Shown here one piece after another: positions 24,801-39,172 of a DNA stretch of 64,000 nt. The translations under genes and the position numbers were made by a program. The stretch is from the NCBI GenBank assembly GCA_029207755.1, contig JARCOQ010000002.1, forward strand, positions 3,658,001 to 3,722,000, in the 5' to 3' direction. The notes under the pieces are model-generated. The model worked only from the letters and a program-made list of their open reading frames with translations, had not been told where the DNA came from and did not search any database. Source of the stretch: Chamaea fasciata. Lineage: Eukaryota > Chordata > Aves > Passeriformes > Sylviidae. Position 1 is the first letter of the stretch; each line of letters opens with the position of its first letter.

Positions 24801-27800
24801 GGAAGAGAATAATTAAGAGACTGTTTTTACTCTGTGATGCCTCAGAGAGGGATCATCATAGACTCTTTCATAAACTACTTATTATAAGTAAAAAATCAGT
24901 AAAATGGATTAGATTCGATCAATTAATTAGGCTTAGAGAACAGATTGTTTTGTAAGTTGTATTTAATATGCACAAAGACATATTTTCTGTCCAATGAATC
25001 ATAGGAGCCCTATATTTAATTTAGCCTTACAGAAAGAGTTACTGACATGTTATGCTTAGAACCATAATAAAAGGACCTCCTACAAGATAAGCAGTATCAG
25101 TGATAGACTGCATAGCATTTAAATAAATCACAGGGCCTCCACCAAGCATTCCAAGGATGCTCAGGATTGTTTTGGAAAGTAACCAGGTAAGTCCTGTTGG
25201 AAAACCTGAGTGGGGATGAGGTTGTTTCAGGAATTTTCTCCTCGCTGTACATAAATATTGATATTTATGTGTGTATGCTGGTAGGAAATGCCATGGTGCT
25301 GGATCACATCAAGTCACAGATGTAAGTTTTATATGCCATACTTAAATAAATAACAGCAAAACCAGCAGTTTCTGGGTTTTTTTAGATTGACACAGCTGTA
25401 TAGTCCTTTTTACTGTCTTATTGAGGCAAGTAGTACCTTCCTTTTAGGCAGTTAAAACACTTTTTCTCCATAGATTTGTATTCAGATTTAGATACAATAC
25501 CTTGAAAAGTATTCATCTTCATATCCAAGCAGAACAGCGCAACTACAACCTTTTTTTTTTTTTTTAAATAATGGACATAAACAAAAAACTGGAAGAGCAT
25601 TTGTTGAATTAGACCTGAATAATGTCCCAGATAAAAACCCTAATAAAAACCCAAGCTGACTTGCTGTTCTGGAATATATCTTTACAATGCAATCTTTACA
25701 AGGATTTTATCTTTCTGCATCAGCTGTATTTCCCAAGAAGTGCCATGTGTCTCTCTGGTAATATATGAGCCTTTTAGCTTCCTGTCTTCCATACCCTCTA
25801 ATAAATCCAGCAGGGAACAGTCCTTCCTTTTGAAACACATTTGATTGGAATTTATTCAGGGGATAATTCCTCTACCTACTCTAAGCAGCATTTCAGCCCT
25901 TGAAGCAGCACTTGTCCTTTTGTGAGACATCGGGGATACTCAGAGGCTTGTGGAGGAATCCTTCCCACAGCCGTGGCTGATCCATCAATCCCACCTCCCT
26001 CCTGACCCTGTGCTCTTCCATCTCTTCTGATGAACTGCCCTCATGACTGACCCATATATTCTGTATCAATAGATGTGTCATCTAACAGACTTGATGAAAA
26101 CGTGGTATTAGGATAGGTCCTTTCACTGAGATCAGATACGGCGACAGCCAACAACAATGTAGCTGGAGTGAAAAATCCCTGAAATCCATCTTTTGCACTG
26201 TTGGCAATAAAGCAGTTTGAGGAGATGGCTGTTTAAAGGGATCTGTTGCTTTGGGCAAACATGTTGTTTCGTGTAAAAAGGCAAAACCTTTCCTCATATT
26301 CTTTCATGGGGAACGTGGGCAGAGTCCTCATTACAGGAATTCCAGTGTTCTCCTAGACAAGCAGAAACACAATGATAAAATACATGTTTTCCACTCCCTA
26401 ACTTCTGTTCTTATCCTGCCAACATTACATGAGATATAAATAAAAGGGAAAAGTGCATTGAAGTGCTTTGCAGTGTTGATTTATAAAGACTTGTACTTCT
26501 CCTTCCGTAAACTGTCATCCTGCTTGATGCAAAATGGATGCAGGCTTTTTACTCTTCTTTTTCAAATTCTGTATCTTAGATGAAAGCTGCTGGATGTATT
26601 TTTAATTCAGAAAGCGCCTTTTTGAAGTCCTGTCTGTGTTTCTCTTTAATCTCTTTTTATATTATTTTGTCTGATTCTTCTATTTAAAATGTAAGTCAAA
26701 GTGAGGCAGTGTACCTATTCTGTACTTTTACATGCTTCCAGTCCCTTCCCTACAGCTGTCTTTTCTGCTACACTGATGAAGATTTTTTTTTCTTTACATG
26801 CCCACATCTCTGTTCTTTCTATTCCTTGGATGTGTCAGTGTAACTCTTCTTTATCTTCAAAAATTCTGCTCTTGCCCAAAGGCTGTCATTTACAGTAGGG
26901 CTTCTCCAAGCTTCTCTTGCCCTGGCTGGGTATAGATTTATTTTTTTTTCTTACATTCTTTTCTGTCCTTTAACCTGTTCTTTTTAATATTTCTATTCCA
27001 ACATGATAGCTTATTGCTTTTAGCCTAAGTAATTCATCACATAGGACTTTTAATTAAAGCTTTCCTACAAATGATATGAACTGTGCTCTGTATACAGATA
27101 TTGCATATTTTGGTGGTTGCCCCTTCAGTGGTAGAGGATGAAAGCTTTTGATGACCATATCTTCCTGCATGATCTAGATTTCAAACTGGGGCTGCTGTAA
27201 TTTCCATGATTTTTTCCTTTTTTTCCACGAAGTGAATCCAGCTTTCCATTTTTTCATACCATCTGGACAAATTTTCTTTTTGGTTTAGTGGCCATAAAAT
27301 GTACCGTGTGGAGTAACTTTTTAATGCTTATCAAATATATAAAATGGAACTGCCCCAGATAAAAATAAGTTTCACTCTACAATCTCATATTTCAATCAGT
27401 GGCTTTGCTTCCCTAACCTTGAACTTAGCTGGAGCAGTTACTGCTGCCAGTGGGCAATTTTGTACTGCCATTATTAAATGAAAAATTTATTTAATAGGAA
27501 AAGTTTCAGCACACATACCCAATGGGTTGAGCTCTGGAGCTCTGCAGTGAAAAGTTGCTCTTTTGAAAATGTGATGAGCTTCTGAGAACCAAGATGTTTG
27601 CTGCTTCCTGCAGTGAGGAGTTTTGCAATTCAAGTTTATCTGAGCCCTTCTACTGAAACTAAACACATATTAAAGGTAAATGTATAAATGTATGGCTCTC
27701 TTTTTCTTTTTTTTTTTTTTTTTAAATAGGTAGATGTAAGTAGGATCTTTTTATTTTTCACATCTTGTATATAAGATTCTACATTAATTTTATTCACTGA

Positions 27801-28181
27801 AAACTAGGGTCACAACGCTTACTAACACCCCAGCTGATGCTTGATTTGGTTGGTGTAGGACTGGGAAATACAGACTGAGGATACAAATTCATTCCAGAGG
27901 AGACAATGTGGGCACAGTTTATTAAACAAAGTAGATTTGCTATGAACAGGCAAGCTTGACTCAGAGTGGAGGTTGTCTGAAAGCTGTGTTCTAGCAGGAG
28001 ATGCTGATCCTCTGGCAAAATACACGGCCCAGACTTAAAAAGCTGGATGTGGCCACAGTTTTATTCCTGTTAATGAACTGTTAGGTATGAGTATATGATC
28101 AAAAGAGCAGCTGTCCAGGACAGAAAGTATTCATTTGGTGTCTGCCTGGGAGAATTCTCGGTGGGAGCATTGGAGAGATTT

Positions 28182-28203
28182 AAAAAAAAAAAAAAAAAAA
28201 AAA
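28182..28203. repeat. Poly-A tract (22 A)
   Basis: An uninterrupted A run preceded by 'agagattt' and followed by 'ttcatgacg'. I find no target-site duplication or processed gene next to it, so it is noted only as a homopolymer. Shorter A or T runs occur near 10325, 13350, 19160, 25550, 27710 and 54960. Confidence 0.9.
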
Positions 28204-28349
28204 TTCATGACGACTCTCCTCCCTTGTCAAAAATTAGTGTTCAAGCTCAGCGAATCTGTTGTATACCTTTCCTTTCATGACATTTTCAACAGATGGAGAC
28301 TCCTAGGATAGAAGCAGGAGGAGGATTTAAAGAGTAAAGAATACAGGAT

Positions 28350-28562
28350 CCCAGAATCATTTGGGTCAGAAGGGACTTTTAGATGTCCCTAGTTCAACTC
28401 CTCTGCACTGTGCAGGGACATCTTCAACTCTCTTAGTTGGCTCAGGGCTCTGTCCAAGTCTGACCTTCAGAGTTTCCAGGGATGGAACATCTACAGCCTC
28501 TCTGGGCATCTTGCTCCATGGTTTCAGTGCCTTCAGTGTAAAAAAATTTCTTCCTCAGAACA
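28350..28562 (-). repeat. CR1 LINE fragment, 3' end
   Basis: Inverted CR1 tail of about 210 bp. Landmarks are 'cccagaatcatttgggtcag', 'agttcaactcctctgcactg', 'ccagggatggaacatctaca', 'tctctgggcatcttgctcca' and 'agtgtaaaaaaatttcttcc'. The open frame over this interval on the + strand is an accident of the repeat. Confidence 0.9.
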
Positions 28563-31500
28563 AGCACTGTTGCTTTTGCTTAAATATGAAGCAGGTAACT
28601 GGGCAAAAGAGCAGGAAAAGATCACCACTGCCCCATCACCCCATATCCATCACCACACATACACCCATTCAGGGGAACAGCTGGATGTAATGTCCAAGGA
28701 AGTAACTGCTTCTGTTCTGGAAAAGGTTTACTTTTCTGGCCAGAAATAAACGAATAAATAAAGAAATAAATGTCTTAATTCAGCTCTGATAAGCTAAAGC
28801 TGTTTTTAACCATATTGTTAACTGGCTAACTAAAGTTGTTTAACCATGTTGTTAATTGTACTTTTGTGACTGACTAAGAAAATGAGGAAGTTTCTCAGTG
28901 AAAAGCAAAAGTGAAGACATAAAGTGGCTTAACACAAGCTACGGCAGTAGTGTTAATGAAGGTAAGAATGCACAGTCTGGCCAGTGTCTTTTCTCAAAAG
29001 AAACCAGATGATTTTTAAAATCCAGCTAAGAACTGTCTAAATGAACAAATAAGTGAATGAAATGAGTATTCAAGCAAACCCAAAATCTGTTTCAGTGTCC
29101 TGTTCTGAGTGATGCAGATACCTGTGTTCCTTGGAGAAGGAACTGGAGGGCTTGGAGAGCTCTGTCAGTATGATGGATTTTTTAATGCCCTGTTCTCCTG
29201 CTCCTTTCTCTTTGGATTGGCCTTCAATTTAAGGTTGTTAAAATAAATGTCCCTGGTTTGCCAACAGCTTTGGCTGAAGGGAATGCTTTGTCCATCTTAA
29301 TAAACAAAGGACACATTAGGGGTGTGAAGAACAGGCAAATTGTCAGTGTCTGGAAGTTTCTGATATTAGTTTGTGTGTGTACCCCAACTGTCCTCTTTCA
29401 TTACATTAGCAGATGAGGCTCTGTGAAAAATTTCCAAGGATGAAATACTTTATTTGTGAAAATGATGTCAAAAATGGATTGTTGGGGCAGATATATCAGA
29501 GGTCTAAAAACGTGGCTATCAGCATAATCAGTTTGGAAGAGAGGGTGCAGCAAAAATATCTTTGTTTCCTCTTCCCACATTTACCTTGTTTGACTTGCTA
29601 ATTTAATCATCAGTGCTGAAGCTAGGGCTCAGATATTCAGTGGAAGAGGTGAGTGTTTCCCATTGATGTAGTCAGTTAAAATTTCTGCCTGATTTGAATG
29701 TAAATCATGAAGAAAAAAAACAACCAGCCAAACAGGTTGGGGGCACTTCTTTCTCCGGTAGGGAAGGGAGCGTGTTCTACTCATCAAGAGTATGAATTTA
29801 ATTAAGAGCTGCTGCATCAAGAGCCTCTGTAACAAAGTTCTGGTTTTCACTGGCTACAAAGAGGGTTTTACCACTACATCATGCATGATTTTATAATGTC
29901 CACAATTATCTCAAGATAAAAACACTGTGGCATCCTTCCCCCTTGGCTTATGGTTGACCATCTTGGATTTGAGTTGCGGGGCAAATTGATCTGTCCTGCT
30001 TACTCCAGAAAAAATGCTTCTGAAGAGTGAAAACAAGGTGTTGTGTGACTGTAGGCAGCAGGCACTGGTGAGCAGCAGTGCCTGAATGGAGCTATCCACA
30101 GTTTTTCCTTATTTATTATGTTGCCAATTCAGAGATGAAAATCATGCACCACTTGTCTGGAGTTATTTGGTAATAAACACTGTAAAACCATGAAGTCATT
30201 CTGAATTCATTATGTGGACCTGCATCAATTTTCTTATTCATCAGTGTAGGCAGGAGTACTGAATTCACCAGCACTGACTGCACTTAGGAATACAATTTTT
30301 GTTGGGAAAGGGAGGGATGTAGATGTTGGGAAGTGGATTACTTTCATGCAGGGAAATCATATTTTGCCTTAGACTGAGAGGATAACTCCAATCCTTCTTT
30401 ACTATTCAGAAAGTCAAAGCTTACTGTTAGTCACTGAGTTATTGTATCTTTAGAACTTCTGGCATTTTCTCAGGACTCAGATGTCATTTGTTAAACGTAC
30501 TGGCCAGGATTTCTGATACAGGCAGATATGCAAAGTTTATTAAAGTCTTAAGGAGCTGGTATACAAAGAGGAGCCAGTGATCTTTCAACAGTGTTTGCTC
30601 AATCCAAGTCTTCTCAAAATTCTCTTAGGAATCTCTCTCAATTTTTCAGAATTGCAATGTGAAAACTGCAAATACTTGAAATGTTTGATTACTTACACTG
30701 ACCCTGTATCTAGAACCTGCAAGCACAGTGACTTTCCATACACCCACTAGAGACCTAATTACTGAGTGCTTTTTTCCAAGAATTAACAGACATGCAGTGG
30801 AACTTAATAATGTATCATTTAGACCAGTTAGCATACAGTGTGTGTGAAATAATGAATGGACTTTTCTTATTCATACTGTGATGATACACGTTTCTCTGGT
30901 GCTCATCCTGTCACTAATTCCAAAACTTCATGCTAGGAAATGAATTTTAATTATGCAATAACTCTCAAGATGGCAGTCCTGTTATTGGTATCCTAGATTT
31001 TCTTTCTTCTCTTTCCTCTCTCTATAATAAAAAAAAAAAAAAGAAGAGAGAGGATTGTATAACAGTGTATTTTATCTAAAAATTTGTATATTATGCTTAG
31101 ACAGGACTTGCTATTTTATTTCTCTGCTTACTTATTCCATCTATTCATCTTATTAGTAAAATATTAAATAATACATCTTCGCTGATGTACTTGGCTTCAT
31201 TGTTTCACTGTTAGTCCTATGGACTTTTATTCCAAATAATTATCAAAACTGCTTATGGGTGAATCTTGTCCCATCCCAGTAGCTAAATGGTGTCCTTTGG
31301 GTAAAACAACATAGCTCCTGACAGCTTTGAAGGTAAATTTCAAGGCTGATTTGCCTTCTGTGTCATCTTGGTAAAGGAACCAAGGGAAGGGGCCTCAGCC
31401 TGGAGTTGCAGCCACCAGGATGTTGCATAATCCTCATGGGAGAGGGTGTCCAAGCGCTCCCATTTAACAAATGCTGTGGCCTTATGATGCACGGGTGTCC

Positions 31501-34500
31501 TTCCGGACACAGATTCTGGGAATCACTGCTTTGAAGGCAAATTGCTGCCACAAATATTTGTTAGCTGTGTTCCCAGAACAAGCTCTGCTCTCAAAGCCTT
31601 CAGCTGTCAGGCACACTGAGGTCAGGATTGGGCTAACAATTGCTCTTTGTTGGAGGCAAAGCTTTGCCCTTCTGGTGCTTTTGCTAATGAAGTGTGTATT
31701 TTTTGTTCTCCTGGCCTCTCACCACCTGTGTTTGTTTGTGCTTTCCTACTAAGGAAGCAGGAGTTGCCTGCTGTCTTCAAGAAAATCCTTCACAAGAGGT
31801 TCAGTGTGGCAGCTTTAACCTGCTCCGGTGATTCTTACTTACTGCTTTAACTAATTGAAACTTAATTTGGATGGGTGTAATCTGGCTACTACTGCCAGTG
31901 AGCCCCGAAAATTCCTTAGTTTCTAATAAAATATTGGAAATACAGAACTTCTGACTGTCTCACTCTCTAAGCACCGAGATGAGCTTTGTCACAAATCCAA
32001 TGTGCACTTTTCCTGTCTGATGAACTTGGACCCATAACCTCCCTCATGTATTTTCCAAAGCACATTCCTCTCCTTGTTTTGTGTTTGACTCTCAGTGTTT
32101 GGAGAGTGGCTTGTTACTGTGCCACCTTATTTTGTGCTTTCTAATTGGATCTGTAGTGATTTGTGAATGTTAATACTTCAGGTATCAACAGGCACATACT
32201 TCACGGGGAGTATTAGGTTTCTACTGGAGACAAGCTTTCCCAGAACTGTGGATTTATGAATGTACAGAATAAATTGTTGTTTTCCATTTGTCCCTTGCAT
32301 CACTTGGCCAATCCTGTAGCTCACGTGAGACCTTTAAAACTTGTTTGGTGAAAGAAACTCTACTGATTTTGTCAGGATTTCAACAAACTCGTATGTGATT
32401 TAGCGCCATGGCAGTTGTACTGCTGTGAGGAGACAAACCGTATGGAAAGAGAGGGGGCTCATTTGCCCTGTCAAAAGTGCAAAAGCCTCATGAATCTGCA
32501 ATTCCTACCCATCTCCTGAAAGCTGGGAGTTACAGAGGAGCAGTGCCCGGTTTTAGTGTCAGTGCACAGCTGCAGTGATACCTCCCCAGTTTGTGGGTGT
32601 GATTTGCTGACCAGCTGCAGCTGGGGGACCTTATCAGGGTCATTGCTTGCACCTGTCCCTGCTGGAAGAACAGAAATGAGGGAACGAAGGAGAGTGAAGA
32701 TGTGTGGTGAATTCAGGGAGAAATTTTTTATCTTGTGGGAGGTGTATTTAGAACATAATTTTTATAAGAGGCAGAGCTAAGCTTCTATTCATGGAGAGTT
32801 TCCTCAGTCCAGGTAAGTTCAATGATTGCTGTTTAGAGAATGTTGTGTTTGCAGGCATTTTTCTCCTAGGTGCTTTAACTTTTCTGAGTGTGTAAGTAGC
32901 TTCCCACTGTTTTTCAAGATGCTTCTGTGAATTTTGATCTCAGTTTAGTTACATGACCCACTTGTGAGTCACATGAACATTTTGCTGGTAAGCCTGGCTG
33001 AAGGTCAGATGCCTTCAGAATTTATGTGTTTCTATATCCTGTAAAGATACATCAGCACCTAAATCCTTCCTGTCCTACTTCTGTTTTTATTAAGGCTGTA
33101 GAAGTGGTTGTATACTGCAGTTCAGTACATCAGGGTCTAAATCCGTCCTGAATAAATTCCTAGTAAGGTTCAGTCCTTGCTTCATAGAGTTTGCAGTTTA
33201 GTTCTGGCATAATACTCCTGTCCTGCCTCCACAGAGAGGATTTTTTTTTTTTTCTCACTTAGTGACTGGGGGCTAAAAAAACCCTTTTTTGATGTGAAAG
33301 GCTGGATTCCTGAAGCAATTGCTTTGGCTGGAAGACTGTGTGAAGTTCAGGTAGAAGTAGTTGATCTATTGTGTGTGAATGCAAGCAGACCATACCTCTG
33401 CTGCTGAAGTTCCTGAAATGATGTGAATGTACTTGTTGAAGTCGTGCCTTCCGATACTTTTGCCTGTGCGACTGGTTTTTCTAAGCTAGACCGTTTGCCT
33501 TAGCTATTGTCAAAAGGCTTTGAACTGGAGTAGAAATTCAGCCATGAATTCACACTGTTCTATCTACCTAGTTCTTCCTGCAGTTTGAAGTTCCCTTATG
33601 CAATTTTGCAACCCCCTCCTGCCAAGCTACATTGGTAGATTTTAATCTACAAAAAAAACTTTGTACACTCCTCCTGCCCCTCAAAAAATTTCCTCTAGAT
33701 GCCGATTTCTCTATTGTGAATGAGTACTTTCCAGCAATGCATTATTAAAATGTTCTCTGTGCAGGATTAACTGAGAAAAAGTGTTTGCCTGTTTTGAGAG
33801 AAGGAGGAGGTAGAAATGCTGAGTTTTGCAGGTGGAAGACCTGAGATGGGCACATTGAGGAGCACTCACAGGTGTAGAATTAGGTACCAGAATGAAAAAT
33901 CAGTTCTCATGCTCTTAATTATTTATTTATCAAGAAATTGGCTTCATCAGAGCATTTCATGTAGCTTCTGCTGTTTTCTGGAAAGTGTCTGAACTTCAGA
34001 ATACTTGTATTTTGACCTGCCACAGTAGTAAGTGGTTTGCTTTTTAAATCTCATCTCAAGCCATGTTCCCACCATCCTGAAGAAGCCCGGTTGGGGAAAT
34101 TGGGAAAATCCATCTTGTTCTGTGAACAGTATTTCAACAAGGTGATTCTTTGCAAAGGAGTAACGAATTTCTAAAGCAGCTGCTGAGTGTTTTCTTCATG
34201 ACTTACTGATTAAAAAGCTCTGAAGGGGTGGAGATAGTTATTTGTCATGGTGGCAACTGAAAAATGTGTAGAAATTAATGTAAAAAATTTTAATGCATTA
34301 TTATGACACTTGGACAGTTAAGTAAAAAGTAATAAATGGATATTTGGCAGAAAATAATGCAGGTCATCTAAATCACACTCCAGTCCTGAAGTGTGTCAGT
34401 AGAGATGTTTAAGAAGTAGAATTTAAAACCAGTGGGAAACTTGAATACTTGAGCTACTCAGCATATTAAAATCCTATAAAGGATGAAAAGACTGAGCAGT

Positions 34501-35367
34501 GAATATTTTCACATAATGAAACGTTTCCAGAAATATGTAGTGAAAAACTCTTTGCACTTAGGTGTTTTAAATATTTAAGTGATTCTGCATATTAATGTAA
34601 TTTTCCATAGTGAAAACAGCATTTTCAAATTAAAATTATTCTTCATGTTCCTCTGATTTAATTTTGTCCAAATCAACCTACATAAGCAGGTTTGAATTAA
34701 ATAATATTTTATGAAAGTGACTTGTTTTGATTAAGAATTTTTTTTTTTTGTCCTCTTTCCATCCTTATTTTAACACATACAGTCCCAATAGCTCCTTCTG
34801 GTAATTTCCCAGTAATTATGGGACAATTTTGGGAATGAAACTGGACACCAAAAAATAAAAAAGCCTCAACTAAAACACTTCTCCTTACACGGTTGTAGGG
34901 TAAAATGACATCAGAGTTATCTGTCTTTGCCTGTGTCTCAACTTTTCTCACAGTTCAGGTAGGGGTCTTGTGTTCTTAGAAATCTAATCTAAATCTAATA
35001 GGGCTGACATTTAGCACAATGAACAATACTGAAACATTGTTTTATATCAACACTTTATTATTTGAAATGTGAGTAGCCGTTCATTAGTCTGTGTACGTAA
35101 GAGTTTGGGAAACTTTCTTAAGGTTAAAGCAAAAGCCTAAAGGAGGTAGGTGGGGCACAAAACCTCCAAAACTCTTTTAAGTTGTGAAGACTTGTAGTGT
35201 TCAAGGGGACTCTGTATTCAGTACTGTGAATTATTTGCCTTTTAACACCATTGGGTTCTCAATGATACTATTACTAGATATTCCCAACGACTTGGCTCTG
35301 GGATGCACTGCCAGAATAATCAGAAAAGACTGGTTTTGTTGGTAAAATAGGCAACAGCTTATGAAAC

Positions 35368-35576
35368 CTCTGAAGGATTGCTTGATGGAATTATCCTTCA
35401 TCTCCTTGCTGGTCTGGAATTTCACATTTGGTCCATGTTTATATAAAGACTGAAGTCCAATCCAGAAAGCATATTTTGGGGCAAATTTTTGTGCTGTTGA
35501 AGTTACGACAAAATTTGCTTTCACTTTCTTGGTGTGAGGATGTGTTATTTCATCTAGAATTTTAGGGAGCTGCATC
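35368..35576 (-). CDS. Candidate exon, unidentified antisense gene
   Basis: Not recognised. Follows tatttttctgtaatag on the minus strand and is open for 69 codons to a weak donor, AGAG|gtttca. Peptide words: MQLPKILDEITHPHTKKVKA, NFVVTSTAQKFAPKYAFWIG, LQSLYKHGPNVKFQTSKEMK. The frame stays open on both sides, giving 124 codons in all, so the splice boundaries are guesses. It may belong with the other antisense islands. Confidence 0.25.
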
Positions 35577-38500
35577 CTATTACAGAAAAATAACTTGTAT
35601 TTCAAATAAACATCAGCAGATGGATTTAATATCAGACTAATAAGAAAGCAAATAACTTCCTGGATATTTCTGACAGTGAAAATCAGCTAAGCATTGAGTT
35701 TAAAACTTTCTCGTCAGTACTTACATTTTTTTGCTGACAAACGTACGTTCAGTATTGGTACTGTGACTGAAAAAGTCAAGTTAAAAGTGTTTAGCATTGT
35801 ATTTTCTACCCAAATATGCTGTCTAGGATACTTCTCCACACAGAGTTTTATGCCATTTTACTACAGAATTGCAATGCTGAGTGTTTCTGAGCATTAACTT
35901 ATTCCATGTTTGACTTCAGTATTGTTTAGACATTCTAAATATGAAAACTCATTTAGAACTGGACCCCAGCAGGCAGTTAGTGTTAAAATTGGCTTGTTGC
36001 GTTTGTGTTTGCATTTGGGTGACTTGCAGGAGCTAAATCTCCTCTGTCCACGGTTAAGTAACAAAGGCCCTTTTTGGCAGCTACAGCCATGCAAATGTTT
36101 CTGGTACGGATTTTGGTGCTCTCTTACCAGGTCTTCAAAAGTTTGTGTTGTCAGCTTCTCAAATCAGTTTTGTCTGCTAAATCTCATCAGCTACTCTAAT
36201 AATAAGGATTTCACCTCTCCATTCCAGAATGACTGGGATGAGGATTTCTGTGGCAGCAATTCCTGTTACCAGCTGTCACCACTTCCAGTGAGGGTTGCAT
36301 GCTCTGGTGGCTGTGACTTCCCAAAACTCTGACACTGAGTCTCTGTTGGGTTCAGCCCCTTCTCCCTTGGGCTCCAAGCTGCAGTTAGATGTTCAGATCC
36401 ATTCACTGCAGAACATCAGGCTGCCCCAGGACCACCGTGTCAGTCCTTCTAAAGCTCTCTGTTGTATTAAAAAATTTAAACATGGTATACTTGAGCTACC
36501 GTTTATGGATGAGCCGTTTAGGGTTTATTGAATTGAAGTAATAAAGGATTCATAGCTTAATAAATTTCCATTTGCCTTACACTTTACAGTATGACATAAA
36601 GACAAGCTTGGAAGATGTACTGAACTACTCAAATCAATTGGGATTAAATGTAACCAAGTGATTCATCGACTCACAATGTCAGTTTCTTGCCACCTGATAA
36701 ACTTTAATTTGCTTTTCTGTTATTTTGTCTGCAAATGATCAATATTGAGAATATCAGGGCAGCTGCGGGGCTTAGAAGATAGGTATTTCCTTAAGGGATT
36801 CAGACCTTTTTGTGTACTTTTCTCGTCATATTGTTCATTAACGGTTTGATTTGGTACATCTATTTAATGCCTATAATTAGCAGTTAAGTATGCATAATGA
36901 CTTCTAAAGATACCTGGAGAACTGTTAAGCTCCTTTGGGAGGCTGCTGTTGAAAACAAGTAATAAATTAGGGAAGAGGGGCCCAAAACAATATCAAAGCA
37001 TCCTTTATGTCCTGGAGACATTTATGAAATACTGTGCTGGGGGTGAGATGTTGCTGCAAAGGGATGGATCTTTTAGGACTTTGTCATTGGAGTTGTCTTC
37101 AGTGGGGCTATTTGTAAAGAGATCAACTTCTTCAAAATAAATGTTGAGCTAGAAGATGATTGAGCATAAAAAAGTTGAAGGATTCGGTGTCTATTCAGGA
37201 CAGTTGCATTTGTGTATTGCTTTAAACCTGCCTAAATTTCATTCTCAAGGATTTCTTGGAGAGGGTAGGAATCTGTGGTCAAAGTCTGATGTTCTGTTAC
37301 CACAAATACACCTCTTTCTTGTAAGAAATGTTTTTCAGCTCCTTTGAATTTCTGTTAAACATATCTCTTTGTTTGGTGTATTAGGATAATATGTGGGGTG
37401 TGGCTTTCTGGTTGTCTTTTAAAATATGAATTGTCTTTCTGTGCTGTCGTGCCTTATTATAACTTAGTTTCTCCCAGATGAGCCAACATATACTTCAAAA
37501 TTTCTTGGGTTTTTTTTATTATGGAGAAGTATTTTACTAATTATGTCAATTGATGTTCAAAAGGGCTTTGAAAATCTAGTACTAGGGAAAGAGTGGACTG
37601 TATTGTAAAAGGAGAATGATCTTGAAGCACTTTTTTTAAACACTGGCCTTTCTTCTGTCTTGACTATAAACATTGATTTTAAATATTTTACTGTAAAGTA
37701 ATTAAAATGAATGTAGTGTAGACCTCTTAGACAGTACTTACTATTTCTTAGATGTATTGATTCTAAATGTGCAGATGTCACAGCAAAATTAAAAAGAATT
37801 CTGTAGAAAGTTGTAAAGATACAAGATGCTGTATTAGCATGTTGCTTCAGCACTAATTGCACTTTAATTATTATTGCTATTACACCTGTTTCAGGAAAGC
37901 TAAATTTTAAAAATAAAACTGCAGCCTTATCAATATTCAGCAGTGTATTAACCTAACAGGAATGAAAAATCCTAGTTGAATATTTACCTCGTAAATTTGT
38001 GGCCCCTAAGGGAAGACTTTTTGATGTGGGATACCTTAATGTGAACATTTTGAACCGTAGTTCTTCGGTGAAATAATATTAAAAAGTCACTTTGTTTCTA
38101 ACCTTTTTGTGAAAAAATATATAAACCAAAATAAAGTCTCAGCTAGGGAGTTTATTTTTCCCAAGAAACTGAAAAGTTGATTTATTGCTAATAAAAGCCA
38201 TGGGAACGGCTTTCTATTAAGGAGGAAAGACTGCCACCTAAAATTTCTCTTGGATACACTTTTAATTACACTTCATTTGTTTCATGCTATTTGAGTTTTG
38301 AATTTTCTCATGATGGGATTTCAAAAAGGGAAGTGGTCTTGCAACACAGATAAGTTGAGAACAGTCTTTTTTACCATTATCTCTTGTTAATTGCATTGTC
38401 TTTGTTTATTTACTGTGCATGCCATGTATTTACCACAGCTCTCAGTATATTCTTATTTCTCCTGTACGGGAAGAAAATTGTATTTCCCCTGAAAAACTGC

Positions 38501-39017
38501 TACAGAAAGGGAGCTTGTTGAGCCTCAATTCGTCACAAAGCAATAGCAAAATCCTGTATTTTATTGCAGTCAGGCACTGGAAGTCCATTCCCTGGTGGAT
38601 ATGGCAGGGGGCAAAATGGCACTGCTTGACTTTTAGTGTGATTCTCCACTCCTCCCTGGTGCAATTTAACTGGCTGTTGATACAGGTTGTTAGGGATGTT
38701 GCACAGCTGGTGAGAGAAAAGGAGTATTTTTATTCTTGGTTATTACAAAACATCAGCTATGAATGTGTATTTAATATTAACTACAGAGACAAGCAGGCTC
38801 TTTGGGTCCCGAAGAGGTAATGGCAGCATAGGAGAGATATCAGTAAATTAAACGTGCCTGGGGATGTTTATTGGAATAACTTGCAGCTATTTTGGAGTGT
38901 CTTGGCCTCTGGAAGAAGGGTCACTGTGTGAAAACTGCATATTAAAAGGAGCCCGTGGAAAGGTTTGATTTTTAACTCTGAAAACTGTGCCTGGTAGTTA
39001 TCTGGGGAGTTGTTCAG

Positions 39018-39172
39018 ATCACAGAATATCCTGAGCTGGATGAGAGCCACAAGAGCCCAGCTCCTGGCCCTGCACAGGACACCCCAGGAATCACACCCTG
39101 TGCCCCAGGGCACTGTCCAAACACTGCTTGAGCTCTGCCAGGCTGGTGCAAAATGTGCAAGAGACCGTTCCC
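39018..39172 (-). repeat. CR1 LINE fragment, 3' end
   Basis: Inverted CR1 tail with 'atcacagaatatcctgagct', 'cccagctcctggccctgcac', 'aggacaccccaggaatcaca', 'ccctgtgccccagggcactg' and 'gccaggctggtgc'. This wording is typical of CR1 subfamilies common in neoavian genomes (family knowledge, not searched). The 180-codon minus-strand frame spanning 38868-39410 runs through this repeat and is not treated as a gene. Confidence 0.9.

Noticed and set aside
27790..28060. Possible solitary LTR on the minus strand, because of an aataaa signal in a moderately complex segment
   Set aside because: I could not find matching TG/CA termini or a target-site duplication, and the sequence matched no LTR I know.
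28095..28280. Processed pseudogene ending in the 22-A tract
   Set aside because: The upstream sequence shows no coding or known-transcript features and no target-site duplication was seen.
35910..36332. 140-codon + strand frame
   Set aside because: No motif or convincing splice boundaries, and the composition is consistent with random translation.
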